A program made the position numbers and the translations under genes. DNA of 64,000 nt from Candidatus Bilophila faecipullorum (lineage in GTDB: Bacteria; Desulfobacterota; Desulfovibrionia; Desulfovibrionales; Desulfovibrionaceae): NCBI GenBank assembly GCA_944326695.1, contig CALVEZ010000012.1:1-64000 (forward strand). Direction: 5' to 3'. How positions within the stretch are numbered: position 1 is the stretch's first letter; every line of letters begins with the position of its first letter. Positions 34,447-42,754 of this stretch are shown piece by piece. The notes below the pieces were generated by a model. The model saw nothing but the letters and a program-made list of their open reading frames with translations, did no database searches and had not been told where the DNA came from.

Positions 34447-35265
34447 CTACTTCGCGAGCGGCACGAAGCCCACTTCCTTGACGGCCTTCTGCCCCTTGGC
34501 GGGATCAAGCAGGTACGTGATGAGCGCGCCCGCGGCTCCGGTGGGTTCGCCGTTGGTGAAGACATAGAGCTCGCGGCTGAGGGGCCATTCGCCGGAAAGC
34601 GCGGTTTCGGCGGAAGCGGCCACGGTGCCGATGTGCAGGCCCTTGATGCTCGGGGCCAGATAGCCGAGGCCCACGTAGCCGATGGCATTGGGGTTCTTGG
34701 CGACGGCCTGTTCCACCGCTCCGTTGGAAGCCTGCAAGAGGGCCTTAGGCATGACCTTGGCCTTCTTCATGACCATCTCTTCCCACGTTTCGTAGGTGCC
34801 GGAGGAGGTGTCGCGGGAAATGACCACGATGGAGGCGTCCGCGCCGCCCACTTCCTTCCAGTTGGTGATCTTGCCGGTGTAGATGTCCTTGAGCTGCTCA
34901 AGGCTCAGCCCGGCCACGGCGTTCTTGGGGTTGACCACCGGGACCAGCGCGTCGATGGCGACGGCGGTGCGCACGGGCTTGACGCCCTTCTTCTCGGCCA
35001 GTTCCTTTTCGCTCGACTTGATGTCGCGCGAGGACATGGCCACGTCCGCGAGGCCATCGATCAGAGCCTTGATCCCGTTGCCGGAACCGCCGCCGGAAAG
35101 GGCGATCTGCACGTTGGGGTTGGCGGCCATGTAGCTTTCGGAAACCTTCTGCATGATGGGAAGCACGGTGGTGGAACCGTTGACCACAATCTCGTCGGCG
35201 GCCTTCGCCTGAGCGGGCAGGAGGCAGGCCAGAGCCAGCAGGGAAGCCAATGCGATGCGTTTCAT
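34447..35265 (-). CDS. pstS: Periplasmic phosphate-binding protein PstS
   Basis: A 272-residue protein with a signal peptide (KRIALASLLALACLLPAQAKA, cleaved before ADEIVV). The phosphate-binding segments are visible: VNGSTTVLPIM, LSGGGSGNGIKALIDG, SSRDIKSSEK and SRDTSSGTYETW. It captures phosphate in the periplasm and hands it to PstC-PstA. The length and the SGGGSGNGI form fit the shorter PstS type found in Gram-positives and delta-proteobacteria. ATG 35265 follows CGGAGATTTCGG. It is the first leftward gene from the shared control region with Pho-box-like repeats. Confidence 0.94.
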   Translation of the reverse strand: MKRIALASLLALACLLPAQAKAADEIVVNGSTTVLPIMQKVSESYMAANPNVQIALSGGGSGNGIKALIDGLADVAMSSRDIKSSEKELAEKKGVKPVRTAVAIDALVPVVNPKNAVAGLSLEQLKDIYTGKITNWKEVGGADASIVVISRDTSSGTYETWEEMVMKKAKVMPKALLQASNGAVEQAVAKNPNAIGYVGLGYLAPSIKGLHIGTVAASAETALSGEWPLSRELYVFTNGEPTGAAGALITYLLDPAKGQKAVKEVGFVPLAK

Positions 35266-35341
35266 CCGAAATCTCCGAGTTGGTGTTGGGAAAGAGGCCC
35301 GGAAAGCTCATCCGGGACAGGCTGGAAAATACGGTCCCTTC

Positions 35342-35359
35342 ATGTCAAAACGATGACGG
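35342..35359 (-). promoter_or_regulatory. Pho-box-like repeat upstream of pstS
   Basis: On the minus strand CCGTCAT-CGTT-TTGACAT gives two 7-base half-sites matching CTGTCAT at 6/7 and 5/7 with the standard 4-base gap. It lies 77 bases before the pstS start and is a likely PhoB site. Confidence 0.5.
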
Positions 35360-35403
35360 AAATCAGAAACGCTCGTGACGAAGAAAGGTTCTCCGCCACA
35401 GGA

Positions 35404-35421
35404 TTGTCACAATCGCTTCAT
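35404..35421 (+). promoter_or_regulatory. Weaker Pho-box-like repeat upstream of phoB
   Basis: TTGTCAC-AATC-GCTTCAT matches the PhoB half-site at 5/7 and 4/7. It lies 58 bases before the phoB start. Autoregulation of phoB through this site is possible but weakly supported. Confidence 0.3.
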
Positions 35422-35478
35422 GTTCCCGTCACGGGGCCGCACTAGAACAAACCCGAGACCGCATACGAGGAAGACATC

Positions 35479-36165
35479 ATGATCAACGAATCCGCCACCG
35501 TGCTCATCGTCGAAGACGAACAGGACATCCGGGAACTGCTCGCCTACAATCTGGAAAAGGAAGGCTACGCCACCCTTCAGGCCGCGGACGGCAAGGAAGG
35601 GCTCGACATGGCCCGCGCCCGCAAGCCGGACCTTATCCTGCTGGACCTCATGCTTCCCAAGCTCGACGGTCTGGCCGTCTGCCGGGAACTGGAACGCGAT
35701 GCGGCCACGGTGCGCATCCCGATCATCATGCTCACGGCGCGCGGCGAGGATGTGGACCGCATCCTCGGTTTCGAGCTGGGGGCCGACGACTATGTGGTCA
35801 AGCCGTTCAACATCCGGGAGCTGCTCTTGCGCATCCGGGCCATCCTGCGCCGTCAGACGCTGGTGGAGAGCAATCCGGTCCTCGCCCGGCACGGCGTGAG
35901 CGTCGATCCCGCCGCGCACCGGGCCGCCGTGCTCGGCCATGACGTTGAGCTCACGGCTACGGAATTCCGGCTGATGGAAGACCTGTTGCGCAACGCCGGG
36001 CGCGTGCGCACGCGCGAGGAACTGCTCGCCGCGGTCTGGGGCTACCAGTTCGAGGGGTACGCGCGCACCGTGGACACGCACATCCGCCGCCTGCGCAACA
36101 AGCTCGGGGAAGCCGCAGACATCATCGAAACCGTGCGCGGCGTGGGCTACCGCTGCAAGGAGTAA
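35479..36165 (+). CDS. phoB: Phosphate response regulator PhoB
   Basis: A 228-residue OmpR/PhoB-family response regulator. The receiver domain (residues about 6-122) has the acidic pocket VEDEQD, phosphorylation site LLDLMLPKLDG, LTARGED and KPFNIREL. The C-terminal winged helix contains LTATEFRLMEDLLRN and ARTVDTHIRRLRNKLG, ending RGVGYRCKE. It is activated by the PhoR kinase encoded next and binds Pho boxes. ATG 35479 follows GAGGAAGACATC. The neighbours (pst genes, phoU) make the PhoB assignment secure among OmpR-type regulators. Confidence 0.94.
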   Translation: MINESATVLIVEDEQDIRELLAYNLEKEGYATLQAADGKEGLDMARARKPDLILLDLMLPKLDGLAVCRELERDAATVRIPIIMLTARGEDVDRILGFELGADDYVVKPFNIRELLLRIRAILRRQTLVESNPVLARHGVSVDPAAHRAAVLGHDVELTATEFRLMEDLLRNAGRVRTREELLAAVWGYQFEGYARTVDTHIRRLRNKLGEAADIIETVRGVGYRCKE

Positions 36166-36166
36166 C

Positions 36167-37996
36167 ATGCACGACATCACGTTCAGAACCCGCCTCTTCC
36201 TGTGCTTCCTCGCCATCATCGTCATGGCGCTGGTGCTGCCGGGGCTCTATGTCCGCAACGGCATCAAGGAAGAGGGCATAGATGAAACCGTGCGCAGCGC
36301 GCGGCGTGAGGCACAGCTCATCCGTATGCAGATGGAAAGCGTTTCGGACTGGGGCACGGAGGCTCTGGGGCCGCTCTTCGGACGCATGGGCCGGGCCCTC
36401 GGCATCAGGATCACCTTCGTCAGCCACACCGGGGCCGTGCTTGCCGAATCCAGTCCCGGCCTGCTCAGTCTGAACGATTTTGACAACCATGCGGATCGCA
36501 TGGAGATCATGATCGCAAAACAGGAAGGCTTCGGCTTCAGCATCCGCCACAGCAACACGCTCAATACGGACCTCGTCTATGCCGCCCTGCCCTTCGCGGC
36601 GACCGGCTCGCTCCCGGACGGCTACGTGCGCGTCGCCGTACCGCTCAGCCACGTCGAGGAGCGCATCGCCGCCTCCGAGCGCCAATGGTTCGCCATCGTG
36701 GGGCTGGCAACGCTCATTGCCCTCATCCTCGCCTATGTCCTCGCCGCGCATCTCGAACGTTCCTTCAAGGAAATGATCCGCGTAGTCGAAAGCATCGCCA
36801 CCGATCCCCTGAACACGGGGAGCCGCCGTCGCCTGCACATCCTGCCCGGACGTGAGTTCCGCAGGCTCGCCGCCGCCGTCAACGACATGGCCGACCGCAC
36901 CGAGGAACACGTGCGCACCATCGCGGAGAACAAGGCGCAATTGAAGACCATTCTGGACGTCATGAACGAGGGCGTCCTCGTCATCGGGGAAAAGGGCCGC
37001 ATCCGGCTGGTCAACCCCGCGCTGACGCGCCTCTTCCCGCAGACGCGGGACAGCGAAGGCAAATATCCCGTGGAAGTCATCCCCTCCGCCGAAATCCAGC
37101 AGGCGCTCGACGGGCTCCTGTCCTCGCCGCCGGATACCTCCCGGCTGATCACGCTGGAGATCGAACCCAGGCCGGACATGGTGCTGAGCGTCCAGCTCAT
37201 CCGTCCCCGCGAGGCCGTGCACGACGTACTGGCCGTGGCCGTCTTCCACGACATCAGCGAAATGGCCCGGCTCATCAAGGTACGCAAGGAATTCGTGGCC
37301 AATGTCTCGCACGAACTGCGCACGCCGCTGACGGCCATCGCGGGCTACGCCGAAACCCTGCGCGACGCCGCCGCCGAAGACCCCTCCGTCTGCGTGCGCT
37401 TTGCGGAAACCATCCTTCGCAACGCCCGGCACATGAGCGTCATGGTGGAAGACCTCCTGAAACTCTCCCGCATCGAAAGCGGGGCCGTGCCTATGGAAAT
37501 CCAGCCCGTCCGGGCCTCGCTCATCCTCTCGGACGCGACCGCTTCCTGCCAGCCCCAGCTTGCCACGCACGGCCTCCATGTGGAGACGGAGATCGATCCG
37601 GGCCTTACCGTGCTGGCCGACGCCCATTTCATCGCGCAGGTCTTCCGCAATCTCATCGAAAACGCCTGCCGCTACGCGCCGGAGGGTTCCGTGATCGCCG
37701 TGCGCGGGGAGACGAGCCCCGCCCCGGACGGTGGGGAAGAGGCGCTGTTCACGGTGCGCGACGATGGGCCGGGCATCCCGGAAGCCGACATCTCGCGGGT
37801 CTTCGAGCGCTTCTACCGCGTGGAGAAGCACCGCAGCAGCCCCGCCTCCACCGGCCTCGGGCTGGCCATCTGCAAGCACATCATCGAGCGCCACGCCGGG
37901 CGCATCTGGGCCGAACCCGGTCCGGGAGGCCGCCTCAAATGCACGCTCCCCCTCGCCCCCGTGGAAAAGGAGCGGGAAGAAAAGGACGCCTTGTAA
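36167..37996 (+). CDS. phoR: Phosphate sensor histidine kinase PhoR
   Basis: A 609-residue membrane kinase. A first helix (residues about 10-27), an extracytoplasmic region of about 150 residues and a second helix (around 180-200) precede HAMP and PAS-like parts (ILDVMNEGVLVIGEKGRIRL). The H-box is FVANVSHELRTPLTAI, the N-box NLIENACRYAP, and the G-boxes DDGPGIPEADISRVFERFYR and GLGLAICKHII. The large periplasmic domain makes it longer than E. coli PhoR (431 residues), which senses Pst activity from the cytoplasmic side. It starts one base after the phoB stop, so expression is coupled. Confidence 0.92.
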   Translation: MHDITFRTRLFLCFLAIIVMALVLPGLYVRNGIKEEGIDETVRSARREAQLIRMQMESVSDWGTEALGPLFGRMGRALGIRITFVSHTGAVLAESSPGLLSLNDFDNHADRMEIMIAKQEGFGFSIRHSNTLNTDLVYAALPFAATGSLPDGYVRVAVPLSHVEERIAASERQWFAIVGLATLIALILAYVLAAHLERSFKEMIRVVESIATDPLNTGSRRRLHILPGREFRRLAAAVNDMADRTEEHVRTIAENKAQLKTILDVMNEGVLVIGEKGRIRLVNPALTRLFPQTRDSEGKYPVEVIPSAEIQQALDGLLSSPPDTSRLITLEIEPRPDMVLSVQLIRPREAVHDVLAVAVFHDISEMARLIKVRKEFVANVSHELRTPLTAIAGYAETLRDAAAEDPSVCVRFAETILRNARHMSVMVEDLLKLSRIESGAVPMEIQPVRASLILSDATASCQPQLATHGLHVETEIDPGLTVLADAHFIAQVFRNLIENACRYAPEGSVIAVRGETSPAPDGGEEALFTVRDDGPGIPEADISRVFERFYRVEKHRSSPASTGLGLAICKHIIERHAGRIWAEPGPGGRLKCTLPLAPVEKEREEKDAL

Positions 37997-38189
37997 GCCT
38001 GCTTCCGGCGCGAACGGCCCCGCTTTCCCCGGCGGAACGCCGCCCCTGGGGATGCCTTTCCCTGCGGCGTCAAGGACGGGGAGCGGCCTCGCGCGAGTCC
38101 CGGCGGTTCCCCTTTCCCTCCGCCGGGGCCGATGTCCGGGGCAAGGCACGCCGCTCCATGCGACCCCATCCCTCCGGGTGCGGCCACAT

Positions 38190-38261
<72 letters not shown>

Positions 38262-38385
38262 TGAGAGAATGGCGGGGCTTTTCCTTGGACAGGGAAGCGG
38301 CCCCGACACGGAATCGCCCCTCCCCTGCGGGCTTTCCCCCTGCCGGGAAGTCCCCAGATTTTCTGAACGTTACTGGAGAACAACC

Positions 38386-39201
38386 ATGTCGCAAGCACAG
38401 GCAGCCGAGAGCGAAATCGGCACGGCGCAGGACGCCCTCCTTCCCGATGCCCCGAAAATGGCGGCCCTGAACGTCAACTTCTTCTATGGGGAAACGCAGG
38501 CCCTCTTCAACGTGAGCCTGACCTTTCCCGAAAAGCGGGTCACGGCCCTCATCGGCCCCTCGGGATGCGGCAAAAGCACCTTCCTGCGCTGCCTCAACCG
38601 CATGAACGATCTCATCCCCGGCACGCGCACGGAAGGCGCGATCACGCTTGACGGCGAAGACATCAACGCGCCGGGCTCCGACGTGGTGAACCTGCGCCGC
38701 CGGGTGGGTATGGTCTTCCAGAAGCCAACCCCCTTCCCGAAAACCATTTTTGAAAACGTGGCCTACGGCCTGCGCGTGAACGGGGAACGCGACGAAGCCC
38801 TCATCGCGGACAAGGTGGAGGAAAGCCTCCGCCGGGCAGCCATCTTCGACGAGGTCAAGGATCGCCTGCACACCTCCGCCCTCGGACTTTCGGGCGGCCA
38901 GCAACAGCGCCTGTGCATCGCCCGCGCCCTTGCCGTCGAGCCGGAAGTGCTGCTCATGGACGAGCCCGCGAGCGCGCTCGATCCCATTGCCACGCAACGC
39001 ATTGAGGAAGGCATCCACGAGCTGAAGAGCCAGTTGAGCATCGTCATTGTGACCCACAACATGCAGCAGGCCGCCCGCGTCTCCGACCGCACGGCCTTTT
39101 TCTACATGGGCAAGCTCATCGAATGCGACCGGACGGAAAAGATTTTCACCAACCCTTCGCTCAAGCAGACCGAAGACTACATCACGGGCCGCTTCGGTTA
39201 A
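38386..39201 (+). CDS. pstB: Phosphate ABC transporter ATPase PstB
   Basis: A 271-residue ABC ATPase that powers PstC-PstA. Walker A is [13 protein letters not shown], the Q-loop lies in [13 protein letters not shown] (the PstB hallmark), the signature is [16 protein letters not shown], and Walker B is [21 protein letters not shown] is another PstB motif. ATG 38386 is set by TGGAGAACAACC; the frame runs open upstream but has no start with a ribosome-binding site. It is separated from the pst permease genes by the whole phoBR pair and is followed by phoU 35 bases on. Confidence 0.95.
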   Translation: MSQAQAAESEIGTAQDALLPDAPKMAALNVNFFYGETQALFNVSLTFPEKRVTALIGPSGCGKSTFLRCLNRMNDLIPGTRTEGAITLDGEDINAPGSDVVNLRRRVGMVFQKPTPFPKTIFENVAYGLRVNGERDEALIADKVEESLRRAAIFDEVKDRLHTSALGLSGGQQQRLCIARALAVEPEVLLMDEPASALDPIATQRIEEGIHELKSQLSIVIVTHNMQQAARVSDRTAFFYMGKLIECDRTEKIFTNPSLKQTEDYITGRFG

Positions 39202-39236
39202 ATCGCCAACCTTCTTTTCCGTCAAGGAGATACGCC

Positions 39237-39905
39237 ATGCCCTCTCAGGAAAGCTACAACGAGCAGCTTCTGCAATCCCTGCGTACCAAACTGCTGGTCA
39301 TGGGAGCCAAAACGCAACAGGCGCTGGACGACGCCGCCCTCGCCGTACTCAACAAGGACCTTCCCCGCGCGGCCGCCGTGCTCGACGGCGACAGCGACAT
39401 CGACGCGCTGGAAAACCAGATCGACGAGGCCGCCCTGAACATCCTCGCGCGTACCCAGCCCGTGGCCCGCGATCTGCGCTTCATCATGAGCGCCGTGCGT
39501 ATGGTACTCGATCTCGAACGCATCGGTGACGAGGCGGTCATCGTGGCCGAACAGGTCACGTTGGCGGACAAGGCGGCCCCGGCCTGCGTCGAACGCGACC
39601 TGCGCGATCTGTGCGGCCGCACGCAGGCCATGCTCCGCAACGCCCTCGACGCCTTCCAGCGCGCCGACGCCCCGACCGCGCTCATCGTCAGCCGTTACGA
39701 CGACGAAACCGCGCAGATCATGGTCAACATCTTTCAAAAACTGATGCAGGCCGTCAGCGACCGCACCCTCGACCCGTGGCAATTCATGCACATCATGCTG
39801 ATCACCCGCGCCCTCGACCGCATCTGCCGCCGCGCCGAAAACATCGCGGAACACGCCTATTTCATGGTCGAAGGCGTCAGCCTGAAGCACCGCCGCCACG
39901 CCTAG
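39237..39905 (+). CDS. phoU: Phosphate signalling protein PhoU
   Basis: A 222-residue all-helical cytoplasmic protein with two PhoU repeats. Each repeat ends in the metal-binding pattern: DLRFIMSAVRMVLDLERIGDEAV in the first and FMHIMLITRALDRICRRAENIAEHAYF in the second. PhoU links the Pst transporter to PhoR and damps the Pho response when phosphate is plentiful. ATG 39237 follows AAGGAGATACGCC. It is the last gene of the phoB-phoR-pstB-phoU transcript and is followed by a strong bidirectional hairpin. Confidence 0.94.
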   Translation: MPSQESYNEQLLQSLRTKLLVMGAKTQQALDDAALAVLNKDLPRAAAVLDGDSDIDALENQIDEAALNILARTQPVARDLRFIMSAVRMVLDLERIGDEAVIVAEQVTLADKAAPACVERDLRDLCGRTQAMLRNALDAFQRADAPTALIVSRYDDETAQIMVNIFQKLMQAVSDRTLDPWQFMHIMLITRALDRICRRAENIAEHAYFMVEGVSLKHRRHA

Positions 39906-40102
39906 GCTTCGCCTTCCCCACTGTTTGCAGAAAACCGCTTTCCCCAAAAGGCAGGCGCGGGATGGAAGGAGTGCGTAAACGCCGCAACGCACCGTCCGGA
40001 AGCGCTCCCTTTGCAAAGCGGCCCTTGAGGAAAAGGCGGCTGCGCGACAGTCGCTTCCATGACGGCACATCCCGCCGGGACCTTTCCCGGCGGCACAACG
40101 CA

Positions 40103-40144
40103 AAAGAGCCTTGGGCCCCGGAAGGAGGAGGCGCAAGGCTCTTT
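40103..40144. terminator. Bidirectional terminator between phoU and rubrerythrin
   Basis: AAAGAGCCTTG (40103-40113) pairs perfectly with CAAGGCTCTTT (40134-40144). It can end phoU transcription rightward and rubrerythrin transcription leftward. Confidence 0.75.
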
Positions 40145-40179
40145 CTCGCGGCGGTCAGGCCGTCGTCGAGATGGGGGAA

Positions 40180-40668
40180 CTAGTCGATCTTCTTGAAGGC
40201 GGCAGCCACGGCACCGCAGATGGGGCACTTGTCGCAGGGGCCTTCCTGCGTGTAGCCGCACACCGTACAGACATAGAAGTCGCCCTGAATGGAGGAAGGA
40301 TCGGCCAGCGCCTTCTTGTAGAGGTTGGCGTGCACTTCCTCAACCTTGTTCACCATGTCGAAATACTTGGCGATGGCGTCCTTGCCCTCTTCCTTGGCGT
40401 CGGCGATCATTTCGGGATACATCTTGGTGAATTCGTAGGTTTCGCCCTCGATGGCCGTCTTGAGGTTGGCGGTGGTGTCGCCGATCTTGCCCGCGTTGCG
40501 CAGATGGGCGTGCGCATGGATGGTTTCGGCTTCGGCGGCGGCGCGGAAGAGCTTGGCGACCTGCGGCATCCCTTCTTTGTCGGCTTGTTTGGCGAAGGCG
40601 AGGTACTTGCGGTTGGCCTGAGATTCACCAGCGAAAGCGTCCATCAGATTCTTGTCGGTCTTGCTCAT
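40180..40668 (-). CDS. rbr: Rubrerythrin
   Basis: A 162-residue non-heme diiron peroxidase that protects anaerobes by reducing hydrogen peroxide. The N-terminal four-helix bundle supplies the iron ligands: AGESQANRKY, AEAETIHAHAHLR, GETYEFTKMYPEM and NKVEEVHANLY. The C-terminal rubredoxin-like domain has CTVCGYTQEG and CPICGA, which bind one iron. ATG 40668 follows AAAGGAGATATCTC. The upstream region holds a palindrome overlapping the promoter. Length and domain order are standard. Confidence 0.95.
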   Translation of the reverse strand: MSKTDKNLMDAFAGESQANRKYLAFAKQADKEGMPQVAKLFRAAAEAETIHAHAHLRNAGKIGDTTANLKTAIEGETYEFTKMYPEMIADAKEEGKDAIAKYFDMVNKVEEVHANLYKKALADPSSIQGDFYVCTVCGYTQEGPCDKCPICGAVAAAFKKID

Positions 40669-40722
40669 GAGATATCTCCTTTAAGGATAAGGTTGGTTCG
40701 TCACGTTGTGGTGTTGTAAATC

Positions 40723-40743
40723 AGGAACGATTCCTATTTATAG
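40723..40743 (-). promoter_or_regulatory. Rubrerythrin promoter with palindromic operator
   Basis: AGGAA-CGA-TTCCT (40723-40735) is a perfect inverted repeat. On the minus strand it lies just downstream of a TATAAA -10 candidate (40737-40742), with TTTACA 15 bases further up. A peroxide- or redox-responsive repressor is plausible, but the motif is not one I can name. Confidence 0.4.
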
Positions 40744-40881
40744 AAAACCGGCCCGCTTGTAAAGCCTTATCTCCATTCTTTTTGCAAAAAAGAAGAACTT
40801 TTTCCAAAAAGACAAAGAAATGAGGGAGAAGGGGAAAGGGCCCCTTGACCGGGCGTCTGTCCGACGCTACACCTCTTTCTC

Positions 40882-41511
40882 ATGTCCGTCTCTTATAGAA
40901 TCCCCGATCTCGAACCGGAGGCCCTGCACCGCTGCGAGGAAAGCATCCGCCGCAGCCGCTTTATCGTCAGCCTCGCCCATACGCCGAACCCCGAAACGGC
41001 CAAGGCGTTCATTGAGCGCATCAAGCGGGAATTCCCCGACGCCACGCACAATTGCTGGGCGTACGCCGCGGGCGCGCCCGGCGCGACGGGACAGGTGGGC
41101 TACAGCGATGACGGCGAACCGCACGGCACCGCCGGACGTCCCATGCTGACCATGCTGCTCCACGGCGGCGTAGGCGAACTCTGCGCCGTGGTCACACGCT
41201 ATTTCGGCGGCATCAAGCTGGGCACGGGCGGCCTTGTGCGGGCCTATCAGGGCATGGTCAAGGCCGGGCTTGAGACCCTGCCCACCCGCGAACACATGAT
41301 CCCGGCCCGCCTCGAAGTCATACTGGACTACCCGCACATCACGGTTTTCCGCCGCCTCCTGCCCGACTACCGGGCCACCATCGCGGAAGAACATTTCGGT
41401 GTGGATGCCGCCTATCAGCTCTTGCTGCCGGAACAGAACATCTCCGCTCTCGAAACCGCGCTCGCCGAACTCACGGACGGGGCCGTCCTCATCACGCGGC
41501 TCGATGTCTGA
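40882..41511 (+). CDS. YigZ/IMPACT-family protein
   Basis: A 209-residue cytoplasmic protein of the YigZ (IMPACT) family. The conserved core is SRFIVSLAHT, ATHNCWAYAAG, YSDDGEPHGTAGRPML and VTRYFGGIKLGTGGLVRAYQG, then a C-terminal ferredoxin-like domain. E. coli YigZ and yeast YIH1 share this core; biochemical function in bacteria is not settled. ATG 40882 has no Shine-Dalgarno sequence upstream (CTACACCTCTTTCTC), so translation initiation may be weak or leaderless. It stands alone between divergent rubrerythrin and the threonine aldolase operon. Confidence 0.88.
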   Translation: MSVSYRIPDLEPEALHRCEESIRRSRFIVSLAHTPNPETAKAFIERIKREFPDATHNCWAYAAGAPGATGQVGYSDDGEPHGTAGRPMLTMLLHGGVGELCAVVTRYFGGIKLGTGGLVRAYQGMVKAGLETLPTREHMIPARLEVILDYPHITVFRRLLPDYRATIAEEHFGVDAAYQLLLPEQNISALETALAELTDGAVLITRLDV

Positions 41512-41719
41512 GCTTTTTGAGGAGAATTCATCTTCACACGGGAAAACGCGGGGCTCAGCCTCTGAGCCTCGCTCCTGCTGCCCTCGGTTTCGAGCCGCCT
41601 TCGCCCCGCCTGAAGAAGGGCGAGGGGAGGCAAACGCCTCCGCCCCTTGTCTCCTGCGGGCCACCTTACGGATGCCCGGCAGCCGAAACGCGGACAAGCG
41701 CCGCCGCAAGGCTTTCCCC

Positions 41720-42742
41720 TTACGCGACCTCCGCCACCGCCTTGGCGAAGGCGCGTACCTGCTCTTCCGTGGTGTTGAAGCTGAGCATCCAGCGCACGGT
41801 ATGCGCCACGGGATCGACCTCGTGGAAAAGATAGCGCTCCTGCAATTTCGCGCTGCGTTCCGGGGACAGATTCACGAAAACACCGTTGGTGTCCACCGGA
41901 TGCGCCAGCGTCACGTGCGGCATGTCGGCCACGAGTTCGGCCAGCAGACGAGCCATCGCGTTGGCGTGACGGGCGTTCTCCAGCCACAGGTCATCGGTGA
42001 AGTAGGCCACATACTGCGCCGCGAGGAAACGCATCTTGGAGGCGAGGAGCAGATTCTGTTTGCGCAGCGTGGGGAAGTCGCGGGCGAAATCCTGATTGAA
42101 GATCACCACGGATTCCGCCATCATGAGGCCATTCTTGGTGCCGCCGAAGGACATCACGTCCACGCCCGCGTCGCGGGTGAGCGTCCGCACGTCGCAGCCG
42201 AGCGCGGCCACGGCGTTGGCGATACGCGCGCCGTCCATATGCACGTACAGGCCGTGCGCATGGGCGAGATCGGCGATGGCCCGGATTTCCTCCGGAGTGT
42301 AGACCGTCCCCACCTCGGTGGCCTGCGTCAGCGCCACCAGCCGAGGCTGGTTGTGGTGCGCGTCGCCCAAGGCGGCGAAATGGGGAAGCAGGTCCTCAGG
42401 CTTGATCTTGCCATGCACGGAGGGAAGGGGAAGCATCTTGCAGCCCACAATCGCCTCGACCGCGCCGCTTTCCGTGGTGTGGGTATGCGCCATGTCGCTG
42501 CACAAAATCGCCTGCCACGAACGCACCATGCTGTTGAAGCCCAGCACATTCGCGCCCGTGCCGAGCGGCACCAGAAAAACGCGGGCGTCGTCCCCGAAAA
42601 GCCGCCGGAAAGAAGCTTCCGCCTCCGCCGTCCACGGATCATCCCCATAGGGCTCCGCCGGGCCCGAGTTGGCCCGCAAGAGGGCCTCCATAACCTTCGG
42701 GTGCGCCCCGCTTGTGTTGTCGCTGGCAAAGGTACAATCCAT
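41720..42742 (-). CDS. ltaE: Low-specificity L-threonine aldolase
   Basis: A 340-residue PLP enzyme that splits L-threonine or allo-threonine to glycine and acetaldehyde. Family hallmarks: ASDNTSGAHPKVMEAL at the start, DDPWTAEAE, DMAHTHTTESGAVE, HMDGARIANAV for the PLP-contacting Asp and Arg, and the Schiff-base lysine in MSFGGTKNG. The VNLSP segment and C-terminal domain follow. ATG 42742 follows AAGGAGCAAGCACG. It starts 12 bases after the glycosyltransferase stop, so the two probably share a transcript although their functions are unrelated. Confidence 0.92.
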   Translation of the reverse strand: MDCTFASDNTSGAHPKVMEALLRANSGPAEPYGDDPWTAEAEASFRRLFGDDARVFLVPLGTGANVLGFNSMVRSWQAILCSDMAHTHTTESGAVEAIVGCKMLPLPSVHGKIKPEDLLPHFAALGDAHHNQPRLVALTQATEVGTVYTPEEIRAIADLAHAHGLYVHMDGARIANAVAALGCDVRTLTRDAGVDVMSFGGTKNGLMMAESVVIFNQDFARDFPTLRKQNLLLASKMRFLAAQYVAYFTDDLWLENARHANAMARLLAELVADMPHVTLAHPVDTNGVFVNLSPERSAKLQERYLFHEVDPVAHTVRWMLSFNTTEEQVRAFAKAVAEVA

Positions 42743-42754
42743 CGTGCTTGCTCC

